DNA of 64,000 bases from CAZGMN01 sp964645765. GTDB lineage: Bacteria > Acidobacteriota > Aminicenantia > Aminicenantales > Aminicenantaceae. Below are positions 24,748 through 32,731 of the stretch, one piece after another; the first letter of the stretch is position 1, and each line of letters opens with the position of its first letter. The stretch covers positions 1-64,000 of the forward strand of contig CAZYBE010000015.1 in the NCBI GenBank assembly GCA_964645765.1. The letters run 5' to 3'. The position numbers and the translations under genes were made by a program. The notes under the pieces are model-generated. The model was given only the letters and a program-made list of their open reading frames with translations. It made no database searches and was not told where the DNA came from.

Positions 24748-27192
24748 TTACTTCTTCATCTGTTCATAATAGTCGAGAATCATCAAATGGTCTTCAGGAG
24801 TGCAAAAGCGGGTTGGTTCAGTCCCGGGCAGAAAAGCCTCTTTTATGGGAAAAAGACAAAACGGACCAGCAAGCAAGCCTGTCTTGTAGTCAATCTCGAC
24901 AAAAGAGAGGTTCGGAGGGATCTCAAATTCTTCGACCGTTGAAGCTTCTTCCCCAGCCTCCTCAATTTCCTTCATTTTGTCCTGGACGACTTTATCAAAA
25001 AAATCTATCCATATCGGCATGGCGACAACAGCTCCAGATTGCCTTTCTCCCATGGGGACATTCCCGAAATGTCCAACCCAAACGCCTGCGCAGAGAGAAG
25101 GAGAGAATCCTAAAAACCAGGCATTGGTAAAATCGTTGGTCGTCCCTGTCTTCCCGGCCAGAGGCCACTGGATATAGCTCGCAGCTCTTCCTGTTCCTCT
25201 CTGGATCACTCCCTGAAGCAAGCTAGTCATGATGTAAGCCACCTGAGGAGAAATGACTTTTTCTGCTTCAGTCTTATTCTCTTCTAAGATGTTTCCCTCT
25301 TTGTCCTCGATGCGGGTTATAAAGTAAGGCTTGACCCGGATACCTTTGTTGGGGAATGTTGAAAAGGCAGAAACAAGCTCTATCAAACGCAGCTCGAATG
25401 ACCCCAGTGCCAAAGAAATATAGGGATACACTGGAGAGGTGATTCCGAATTTCCGGCAGTATTCAGCGCCCTTCTGAGGAGAAATATACTGGAGAAGCTT
25501 GGCTGTTGGGATATTCCTCGACTCTTCCAGGGCCTTGCGAAGAGTTACAGCGCCCTTGTATTTTCCGTCGTAGTTCGGCGGAATCCAAGGCTCGCCAGTC
25601 CATTCGTCGATGAAATCGGTCGGGCCATCGATGATGATAGAGGCTGGCGAGAATCCACTCTCAATAGCCGCAGTATAGAGGATTGGTTTTATAGCCGAAC
25701 CGGCCTGCCTCATGGCCTGCGTGGCATTGTTCCACTCACTCCTCCTAAAATCATAGCCGCCCACCATGGCTTTTATCTGGCCAGTCTGGGGCTCGACGGC
25801 AAGGAATGCTCCCTCAAGCAGAGGGCTTTGGTCGAGGGAGAGGAAAAGCTCCTTTTTTTCTTCATCTATTGCATTGATTTTGACCTGGATGACGTCTCCC
25901 CTTCTGATGAGGCTTTTCAAGTTCTTTGTCCCGGTCCAGTCGATATGGCTGTTTGTAAGCTTTCCTTTATAATCTTTGACTTTAGCCAGAGCTTCATCGC
26001 TTGTGACCGATAAAACGACGGCATCTAAGATATTCTTCTCTCTAAAAGATGGCTCTTGCCAGCTCGAAAGAAAGCTCCTCTCCAGGCCTTCAAGGTCCTG
26101 GATGCCTTCGACGAGCAGATTCCGTTTATCATTCCTCCATCCTTGGCTCCTGGCAAGCAGGCGGAGTCCTTCCTCAACAGCATCTTCAGCATATCTTTGA
26201 AGAACAGGGTCCAGCGTCGTGTAGATTTTTAGCCCTCTTCGGTAGAGAACGTCTTCGCCATATGTCTGGATGATGTGCCTTCTGACTTCTTCCTTGAAAT
26301 AAGCGGCAAATCCTGATTCCTTTCTCCTCGGCGGAAGGGCATTCAGCGGCTTTTTTCTTGCCTGTTCTGCTTCATCTTTGGTTATATATCCTTCTTCAAC
26401 CATCCGCCTGAGCACGTGATTTCTGCGTTCGAGGGTAATTTCCCGCCGCGTGTAGGGAGAATAAAGGGAAGGGCCGCGCAAAATGCCGGCGATCAGGGCT
26501 GCTTCTTCAAGGTTTAACTCTGATGCTTTCTTTCCGAAATAAAGTTGTGAGGCTGCTTCAATCCCGTAGGCCCCATAGCCAAGAAAAAAGGTATTGCAGT
26601 ACATGGTTAAGATTTCCTGCTTTGAGTATTTTTTCTCAATCTGGAGGGCAAGGAGACTCTCCTGAACCTTGCGCCGGATTGTCTGCTTGCGGTAGAGGAA
26701 GAGTTCCCTGGCTAACTGCATGGTAATGGTGCTTCCGCCATGAGGCCTCCTCAGCCTCTTCAATTTTTTTATATCCTCCCTCATCGCCCGCAGAATCCCA
26801 CGAAAATCGATCCCGAAATGATGGTAAAATCTAGGGTCTTCTGTGGCGATGATGGCTTTTTTCAGATTATCCGGAATCTGCTCGTAAGGAATCTCTATTC
26901 TCTTTTCCCGGGAGAGCTCCCCAATGATTTCGCCGTTAGCAGCATAAATGCTGGTGACGATATAGGGCTCGAATGTCTCCAGCATGGATATCGAGGGGAG
27001 ATTCTGCTTGATAGCCAGATAGCCCCCGAGCATGATTCCTAAGCCAAGAGCAGCACAAAATAAGAGGACAAGAACAAAAACTTTAAAGACTCTTCGCCCG
27101 GCATGCTTTTTTGCCTTTTTTGTTATGTCCGCCTGAACAAGATATTTCTTCCCATGCGTTTTTAATTTTAGAATAAATTTTTTAGAAGCCAT
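24748..27192 (-). CDS. mrcA: Penicillin-binding protein 1A (bifunctional transglycosylase/transpeptidase)
   Basis: 814 residues: a cytoplasmic basic tail, one membrane anchor (about 36-60), a GT51 glycosyltransferase domain with E118 in ATEDPRFYHHFG and GGSTITMQLARELF, an OB-like insert, and a transpeptidase domain with S499-x-x-K502 (SAIKP) and K681-T-G (KTGTTNDF). It polymerises and cross-links peptidoglycan at the outer face of the inner membrane. It lies 70 bases downstream of tmk on the same strand and converges with the DUF6600 gene, leaving only 15 bases. The gene symbol follows the class A PBP convention. Confidence 0.93.
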   Translation of the reverse strand: MASKKFILKLKTHGKKYLVQADITKKAKKHAGRRVFKVFVLVLLFCAALGLGIMLGGYLAIKQNLPSISMLETFEPYIVTSIYAANGEIIGELSREKRIEIPYEQIPDNLKKAIIATEDPRFYHHFGIDFRGILRAMREDIKKLKRLRRPHGGSTITMQLARELFLYRKQTIRRKVQESLLALQIEKKYSKQEILTMYCNTFFLGYGAYGIEAASQLYFGKKASELNLEEAALIAGILRGPSLYSPYTRREITLERRNHVLRRMVEEGYITKDEAEQARKKPLNALPPRRKESGFAAYFKEEVRRHIIQTYGEDVLYRRGLKIYTTLDPVLQRYAEDAVEEGLRLLARSQGWRNDKRNLLVEGIQDLEGLERSFLSSWQEPSFREKNILDAVVLSVTSDEALAKVKDYKGKLTNSHIDWTGTKNLKSLIRRGDVIQVKINAIDEEKKELFLSLDQSPLLEGAFLAVEPQTGQIKAMVGGYDFRRSEWNNATQAMRQAGSAIKPILYTAAIESGFSPASIIIDGPTDFIDEWTGEPWIPPNYDGKYKGAVTLRKALEESRNIPTAKLLQYISPQKGAEYCRKFGITSPVYPYISLALGSFELRLIELVSAFSTFPNKGIRVKPYFITRIEDKEGNILEENKTEAEKVISPQVAYIMTSLLQGVIQRGTGRAASYIQWPLAGKTGTTNDFTNAWFLGFSPSLCAGVWVGHFGNVPMGERQSGAVVAMPIWIDFFDKVVQDKMKEIEEAGEEASTVEEFEIPPNLSFVEIDYKTGLLAGPFCLFPIKEAFLPGTEPTRFCTPEDHLMILDYYEQMKK

Positions 27193-27262
27193 GATGATAA
27201 AATATAACAGATTTGGGTATTATTGGCTATAGTCACTGAAGGTGCTTATGAGTCTTTATTCT

Positions 27263-27889
27263 TTAATCCCGCACCCAGATACCCTCATTTGTGAGATAGC
27301 CGAAGACAATTTTTTCTATCTTCTCAGCGATTTTTTCTTTGGGCTTTCTCCCATCAATATGGATAATGTTCTTTCCTTTTATGCTTTTAAATATCTTCCT
27401 GACCTTAACAAGGTAATCTTTCTGTTCAAAAAGCTTATCTTTTTTTGCCCGGTCCTCTATCCGCTCTAAACCTTTTTGCGGCTCTATATCAAGGATGAAG
27501 ACCAAGTCAGGCTTCACCACAAAGTCTTCGTTCGTTGTCCTTATCCACTTCGTATCAATGCCCCTTGCTCCCTGGTAAGCGATGGTCGAATAATAATATC
27601 TGTCCAGGACAATGATCTTTTTCTCGGACAAAGCGGGCTTTAAGTTCTTCTCCACATTTTCTTTCCTGTCTTTCAAGAAAAGACTCAGCTCTTCTTCTGG
27701 AGAAAGGGAATCAGGATGGAGAGCCTTTGTCTTGATCTTGCGCCCCCACTTGCCCTCTGATGGTTCACGGAAACAGACGACTTCAAATCCTTTCTCTTTG
27801 AGCCTTTCGATAAGAAGCGCCGCTTGTGTTGACTTTCCAGAGCCGTCAATGCCTTCAAAGACAATTAGAATTCCCTTTTTTAATCTCAT
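27263..27889 (-). CDS. tmk: Thymidylate kinase
   Basis: 208 residues. P-loop FEGIDGSGKSTQAALL near the N-terminus, DRYYYSTIAYQG in the dTMP-binding part and the LVFILDIEPQKGLERI strand fit TMPK, which phosphorylates dTMP to dTDP. The lid lacks the usual arginine-rich GLxRxxxR form and instead reads ERIEDRAKKDKLFEQKDYLV. It is probably co-transcribed with the PBP1A gene. Confidence 0.92.
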   Translation of the reverse strand: MRLKKGILIVFEGIDGSGKSTQAALLIERLKEKGFEVVCFREPSEGKWGRKIKTKALHPDSLSPEEELSLFLKDRKENVEKNLKPALSEKKIIVLDRYYYSTIAYQGARGIDTKWIRTTNEDFVVKPDLVFILDIEPQKGLERIEDRAKKDKLFEQKDYLVKVRKIFKSIKGKNIIHIDGRKPKEKIAEKIEKIVFGYLTNEGIWVRD

Positions 27890-27974
27890 CTTTCTCCGAC
27901 TCAGTTGATAATAGCCATAAAAAATCCTTATTGCAACTTTTCTGCAACTTTAAAGAGTTAACAATAAGTAGCCC

Positions 27975-28003
27975 AATTGAATTTTAGTCATGAGTATGCT
28001 ATT
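27975..28003 (+). promoter_or_regulatory. Candidate promoter for htrA-dapF
   Basis: TTGAAT, a 17-base spacer and TATTTA, about 30 bases before the htrA start. The boxes are imperfect. Confidence 0.3.
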
Positions 28004-28033
28004 TATATCTTCTATGATTTAGGAGGAAGGGAA

Positions 28034-29524
28034 ATGAAAAAGACCCTTTTTGTTGCGCTCATCAGCTTCTTTTTGGGAATCCTCTTGGCAGGCATGATTT
28101 TCGTCTACTTTCCTGAAAAAAACCGGCCAAAGGGCTTTCTGAATGAGACTCCTTCTCCTTCATCTCAATCACTGCTTCACGCCGCTGCGCCTCCGCAGAT
28201 AAAGCCTGATTTGGATTTCGTAAAGATCGCAGATAAGGTTGGGCCTGCAGTCGTCCAGATTGTTGTCGAGAAAGTGGAGAAGAGAAGGGTCTCAAGCCTC
28301 TGGGAAGAATCCCCCTTCGAGGATTTCTGGGATAGATTCTTTGGAATTCCCCGTGAGAGAGAGCGGGAGTTCCGCTCCGAAGTTCGTGGAGCAGGCTTTA
28401 TCATCAGTTCAGACGGATATCTTCTGACTAACAATCACCTTGTCGAAAATGCGGCGAGAGTTAAAATCTCAACTCTTCAGGAAAAAGAATATACCGCCAA
28501 GGTCGTTGGAACTGACCCTCTGACAGATTTGGCTCTTTTGAAGGTCGATGATAAAGATTTGCCATTTGCTGAGCTTGCAGATTCCTCCTTGCTTCAAGTC
28601 GGAGAATGGGTCCTAGCCATCGGAAATCCTTGGGGATTACAAAATACCGTCACGGCCGGAATAGTCAGCTCAAAAGGAAGGCAGCTTGGGATTCCAGGTT
28701 TGCCTTACCAGGATTATATTCAGACTGATGCTGCCATAAATCCTGGAAACAGCGGCGGACCGCTGGTGAACATGAAGGCGGAGGTGGTCGGAATCAACAG
28801 CGTGATTTTTTCCACCTCTGGAGGAAACATCGGCATCGGTTTTGCCATTCCTTCCAGCCTGGCGAAGAGAGTTATTCAACAATTAAAAGAAAGAGGAAGA
28901 GTGGTCAGGGGCTTCCTCGGAATTACGCCTCAACCCATCACTGAAGCTGACAAAGAACACCTTAAATTGAGATCAAAAAAAGGTGCACTCGTCGGCTCAG
29001 TCGAAGCCGGCACTCCCGCAGACAAAGCCGGGTTAAAACCGGCTGATGCCATAGTTGAGATCAATGGAAAACCCGTTGAATCGGACAACGACTTGAGGTT
29101 TAAGGTTGCAGAAATCGAGCCCGGGACAAAAATTGATATCAAATTAATCAGGGACGGAAAAGAAATGATTGTTTCAGCAAAACTCGAAGAAATGAAAACA
29201 GAAGAAGAACGTGAGACTGCATCCACGTCCGGAAAGGATTTAGGATTTTCCTACACGACTCTGACTCCGCGGCTCGCCAGCCGCTCTGGATTCAAAACTC
29301 AGGAAGGAGTGGTGATCACCAACGTCAGCGACTACAGCGAAGCAGACCGGAGTGGCCTTGAAGCAGGAGATATAATCCTTGAAGCCAATGGAAAATTGAT
29401 TAGAGAGGAAAGTGATTTACAGAATATCATCAACAGGCTAAAATCTGGCGAGACGCTCATGCTCCGCATCCGAAGAGAAAAAGATTCCTCAGAATTCATA
29501 AAAACCCTCAGGATTCCTGAATGA
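28034..29524 (+). CDS. degP: DegP/HtrA-family serine protease with two PDZ domains
   Basis: 496 residues from the ATG at 28034, which has a TAGGAGGAAGG site; an in-frame ATG 57 bases upstream lacks one and would precede the signal anchor. N-terminal signal or anchor at about 2-24. The trypsin-like domain has H135 (TNNHLVENA), D165 (TDLALLKV) and S240 (GNSGGPLV). PDZ1 begins near 290 (GFLGITPQ) and PDZ2 near 395. It degrades or refolds damaged envelope proteins. The stop overlaps dapF by 4 bases (ATGA). Confidence 0.93.
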   Translation: MKKTLFVALISFFLGILLAGMIFVYFPEKNRPKGFLNETPSPSSQSLLHAAAPPQIKPDLDFVKIADKVGPAVVQIVVEKVEKRRVSSLWEESPFEDFWDRFFGIPREREREFRSEVRGAGFIISSDGYLLTNNHLVENAARVKISTLQEKEYTAKVVGTDPLTDLALLKVDDKDLPFAELADSSLLQVGEWVLAIGNPWGLQNTVTAGIVSSKGRQLGIPGLPYQDYIQTDAAINPGNSGGPLVNMKAEVVGINSVIFSTSGGNIGIGFAIPSSLAKRVIQQLKERGRVVRGFLGITPQPITEADKEHLKLRSKKGALVGSVEAGTPADKAGLKPADAIVEINGKPVESDNDLRFKVAEIEPGTKIDIKLIRDGKEMIVSAKLEEMKTEEERETASTSGKDLGFSYTTLTPRLASRSGFKTQEGVVITNVSDYSEADRSGLEAGDIILEANGKLIREESDLQNIINRLKSGETLMLRIRREKDSSEFIKTLRIPE

Positions 29525-30369
29525 AGTTTGCCAAAATTCATTCCTTAGGAAACGACTTTTTGATTGTCGAGGAAGAAGAGACAAAAGGTCTGGCTGAGAT
29601 AGGCAGGTTTGCCAGCCGGATTTGTGACCGCCACACTGGAGTCGGAGCAGACGGCCTGCTCCTTATCTCGGTTAAGGATAAGAAAAAGGGGCTTGTCAAA
29701 TTCCGCATCTTCAACGCTGACGGAACCGAGCCAGAAATCTCGGGCAACGGATTGAGATGCGCGGCCGCCTTTCTCTACCGCCAAAAGAAGATCGATTCCC
29801 CTCATATTATCTTCCTCACCACAGCCGGAAAGAGGGAATGCAAGCTGATCGAGCAGAAAAAGAGCCTATTTCTGATCAGGATTGAAATGGGAATCCCCCG
29901 CCTGAATTCTAAGGATATACCTTTTGACGATGGCTCTCCTCATGAAAAGATCATCGATTACCCCCTTTCTATCAATCAAAAAATCTATCCGATAACAGCC
30001 ATCTCTGTCGGCAATCCCCACTGCGCCATTTTCGTCGACCGCTTCCCTTCCCGCATCGAATGGCATCAGCTCGGAAGAGAAATCGAATCCCATCCCTTCT
30101 TTCCAAAGAGAACGAACATCGAGTTCATCAGGGTCTTCAGCAGGGATGAGATTGAAGTCCTCTTCTGGGAAAGAGGGGTGGGAGAAACCCTTTCTTCGGG
30201 AAGCGGCGCCTGCGCCGCTGCTGTGGCTTCTATCTTGAAGAACCTGACTGACAAGAAGGTTAAAGTGGGAACAAGCATGGGGCAACTGCTTGTCGAATGG
30301 GAAAAAAAGAAAGTCTATCAGACCGGTCCTGCTGAAATTGTCTTTAGAGGGGAATTTCCCTCAAATTAA
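29521..30369 (+). CDS. dapF: Diaminopimelate epimerase
   Basis: 282 residues. The two catalytic cysteines are C80 in SGNGLRCAAAF and C231 in GSGACAAAVAS; the N-terminal KIHSLGNDFLIV motif is typical. DapF interconverts LL- and meso-diaminopimelate in lysine and peptidoglycan synthesis. The start overlaps the htrA stop, so the two are coupled. It ends 5 bases from the converging outer-membrane protein gene. Confidence 0.95.
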   Translation: MKFAKIHSLGNDFLIVEEEETKGLAEIGRFASRICDRHTGVGADGLLLISVKDKKKGLVKFRIFNADGTEPEISGNGLRCAAAFLYRQKKIDSPHIIFLTTAGKRECKLIEQKKSLFLIRIEMGIPRLNSKDIPFDDGSPHEKIIDYPLSINQKIYPITAISVGNPHCAIFVDRFPSRIEWHQLGREIESHPFFPKRTNIEFIRVFSRDEIEVLFWERGVGETLSSGSGACAAAVASILKNLTDKKVKVGTSMGQLLVEWEKKKVYQTGPAEIVFRGEFPSN

Positions 30370-30374
30370 GAGAA

Positions 30375-31571
30375 TCAAAAAGAAAAGGTCACTCCCAAGC
30401 CCATAAGGTAGACATTGAGATTATATTTTCCCGGAAAGGATGAGGCTGTCGTTTCTCTCTCTTTCCCCTGGGCATAAGCGTAAATGAAGTCAATCTGCAT
30501 GCTCCCTGTTCTGTAGCCTATCCCACCCAAGAAGGTAACCTTATCAACATCTATATTTTTGAAATCCAAAGTTTCCTCAGGTGTGGCGTAGCGGTCGAGG
30601 CCTATCCCTCCTCTAAGAAAAACTCCGCCGAAGATGTGGTACTCCAGTCCTCCTCGCCAGATCAGGATATCCTTGAAATTCATCGGCTCAGAAGTTTCTA
30701 AATCTCCCTGGACAGGAATGTTTTTAATCGTCTTATCAACTTTTTTCAGCACTGACCACATGGTGTACTGGGCACTCGTGGAAAAGAGGAGATTTTCGGA
30801 AATCCTGTAAGAGAAACCCAGCTCCACATCCCAGGGGAGGTTAAAGCGAGTTTCTGAGTTTAGGTCTAAGTTCAGGGCGCCTAATCCAGGGACTGTCAAC
30901 GTGAACGAGGTTTTTCCGCTGAGTTTCATTTTGGCCGGTCCCCTTATGCCCAATCCAAGCCCGATCTTTTCTGTTGGCTTGAATAACACACCCAGACCGC
31001 CTGAAACTGCCGAGCCTTTCTCTTCAGACCTCATCGGGCCATACTCAACTGTTCTCGTATCAACATTTAGGGAGGAACCATAAAAGTTCAGGCAAAAGCC
31101 CACAGATAATTTTTCATTCAGATGATAGGCTAAAGTTGGGGTTATAGAGTAAACACCTAAGGTCGATTTAAATGGAAATCCCAGCTCTTCCTCTTTCCAA
31201 TCCATTCCTGATCCAGCATAGGGAATATAAAAGCCAAGCCCGAGTGTGACTTTAGGGCTTGTCCTGTAGGAAAGGAAGATTTGAGGTAAGGACGTGTCGT
31301 ATTTGCTTTGAGCTTCCTTTCCCAAGGGCATGATATATTCATGAGTCGGCCAGATGGAGAAACCCCCAAGGGAAAGATTAAAAGCTTCCCTCTGGAAAAC
31401 GAGTCCGGCAGGATTATAAAAAATGGCACTCGGGTCGTCGGCAACGCCGACAAAAGCTCCGCCAAGACCAAGAGCTCTCCAGCCCATCAAGGTGTTGTTC
31501 CAGCCGCCCGCCTGAAGATTGGTGAAGATTAAAATAAGGGAAAAAATGAAAAAGAAGCCTCTTTTCGCCAT
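30375..31571 (-). CDS. Outer-membrane beta-barrel protein, OmpP1/FadL/TodX family
   Basis: 398 residues with a signal peptide (about 1-21) and a GGAGGAGG site. The mature start GGWNNTLMGWRALGLGGAFVGV and DDPSAIFYNPAGLVF is the family's N-terminal hatch signature. Alternating strands run to a terminal aromatic residue (GVTFSF), as for BAM-inserted barrels. FadL-type proteins pass hydrophobic compounds across the outer membrane. This gene is direct evidence for a diderm envelope. It stands alone on the minus strand. Confidence 0.88.
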   Translation of the reverse strand: MAKRGFFFIFSLILIFTNLQAGGWNNTLMGWRALGLGGAFVGVADDPSAIFYNPAGLVFQREAFNLSLGGFSIWPTHEYIMPLGKEAQSKYDTSLPQIFLSYRTSPKVTLGLGFYIPYAGSGMDWKEEELGFPFKSTLGVYSITPTLAYHLNEKLSVGFCLNFYGSSLNVDTRTVEYGPMRSEEKGSAVSGGLGVLFKPTEKIGLGLGIRGPAKMKLSGKTSFTLTVPGLGALNLDLNSETRFNLPWDVELGFSYRISENLLFSTSAQYTMWSVLKKVDKTIKNIPVQGDLETSEPMNFKDILIWRGGLEYHIFGGVFLRGGIGLDRYATPEETLDFKNIDVDKVTFLGGIGYRTGSMQIDFIYAYAQGKERETTASSFPGKYNLNVYLMGLGVTFSF

Positions 31572-31735
31572 GTCCTCCTCCCAAGGTGCTCAAATCAGCA
31601 GTTGTCTATTTTGATTATAAAATTCTCTCTTTTTTGTCAACAATTAATTTGAAATCGATAGCAGCTTAAATTCCGTGACAGAACCCCCGCCACAATTCTA
31701 TGATTAGCACGGATTTGCGGATGCTTCCTTTGAAA

Positions 31736-32710
31736 TTATCTAAAATGCTGATATCCCCTTATCTCTAAGGGTTTTCTTATTCCCCGATGGTCGAGGAGAT
31801 AAAGGTTCTTTTCTCTTATCATCTTCCCGATGCAGGAGATTTTGTATCTCTTCTTTAACCTGGCGATAGAATCCGTCTTCCCGGGCGGAACAGAAAAAAG
31901 AAGCTGATAGTCTTCTCCGCCCTGGAGGGCAAATTCATAGGGCCTTTTCTGCCAGAAGCAAAGCTCTCGAGAAAGAGGCAAATTCTCCTGCTCAACCACA
32001 GCTCCGCAGCCGCTTTCTTCGCAGAGATGAAGCAAATCTACAGACAATCCATCACTAACATCGATCATCGAAGAAGCCAGTTTGAAGCGGGAGAGCTTCT
32101 GAGCGAGAGCAAGCTGAGGAACAGGATCCAGAAAAGCCTTCAGCAAGGGGTTTGCTCTTCGATTATCACCAAGCTTGAATCCTCTCTTGAGAAGGAGCAA
32201 TCCCTGGCGGGCGTTCCCCAGCTCGCCAGAGACAAAGATAAAGTGTCCGGGCCTGGCTCCCTTCCTCTGAATTATATTTTTGCCCTGGCCGATAATCGTA
32301 ACTGAGATTACAACCTTTTTTGACTGGGAGAGATCGCCCCCGACAAGAACCACACCCCATTCTCTGCATGAAGACTTGAATCCGGAAAAATATTCTTCCA
32401 GCCAGCGCGGGGATGTCCGGGAAGGAAGTCCTAAACCGAGAAGTGCATATCTGGGTTTTCCTCCCATAGCAGCAATATCGCTCAGGTTCACGCTCAGGCT
32501 TTTCCGCCCTAAGAAATAAGGCGGATGAAGGGCCGTGATAAAATGAAAGTCCTCGATAAGCAGGTCTTTGGTCAGAAGAAGATATCTTTTCCCGGCTTTG
32601 ATTGCTGCCGCATCATCTCCGATGCCGAGGATTAAATCTTTTTCAAAACGAGAAAAGTCTTTCCGTATGGCTAGGATGAGATCTTTCTCTTGAAGGACTC
32701 TAAGCTTCAT
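31736..32710 (-). CDS. thiL: Thiamine-monophosphate kinase
   Basis: 324 residues. ILGIGDDAAAIKAGKRYLLL and TKDLLIEDFHFI near the N-terminus, NLSDIAAMGGKPRYALLGLG, VGGDLSQSKKVVISVTIIG and SSMIDVSDGLSVDLLHLC are the conserved ThiL blocks carrying the Asp residues that bind Mg-ATP. The enzyme makes thiamine diphosphate. It lies 21 bases downstream of lon on the same strand; other thi genes are absent from the window. Confidence 0.94.
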   Translation of the reverse strand: MKLRVLQEKDLILAIRKDFSRFEKDLILGIGDDAAAIKAGKRYLLLTKDLLIEDFHFITALHPPYFLGRKSLSVNLSDIAAMGGKPRYALLGLGLPSRTSPRWLEEYFSGFKSSCREWGVVLVGGDLSQSKKVVISVTIIGQGKNIIQRKGARPGHFIFVSGELGNARQGLLLLKRGFKLGDNRRANPLLKAFLDPVPQLALAQKLSRFKLASSMIDVSDGLSVDLLHLCEESGCGAVVEQENLPLSRELCFWQKRPYEFALQGGEDYQLLFSVPPGKTDSIARLKKRYKISCIGKMIREKNLYLLDHRGIRKPLEIRGYQHFR

Positions 32711-32731
32711 GGGATGCGGCTGAAGAAATGG

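Noticed and set aside
27977..28033. Upstream ATG extending the HtrA protein by 19 residues
   Set aside because: The ATG at 28034 has a strong Shine-Dalgarno sequence and begins a proper signal sequence; the extension would bury it.
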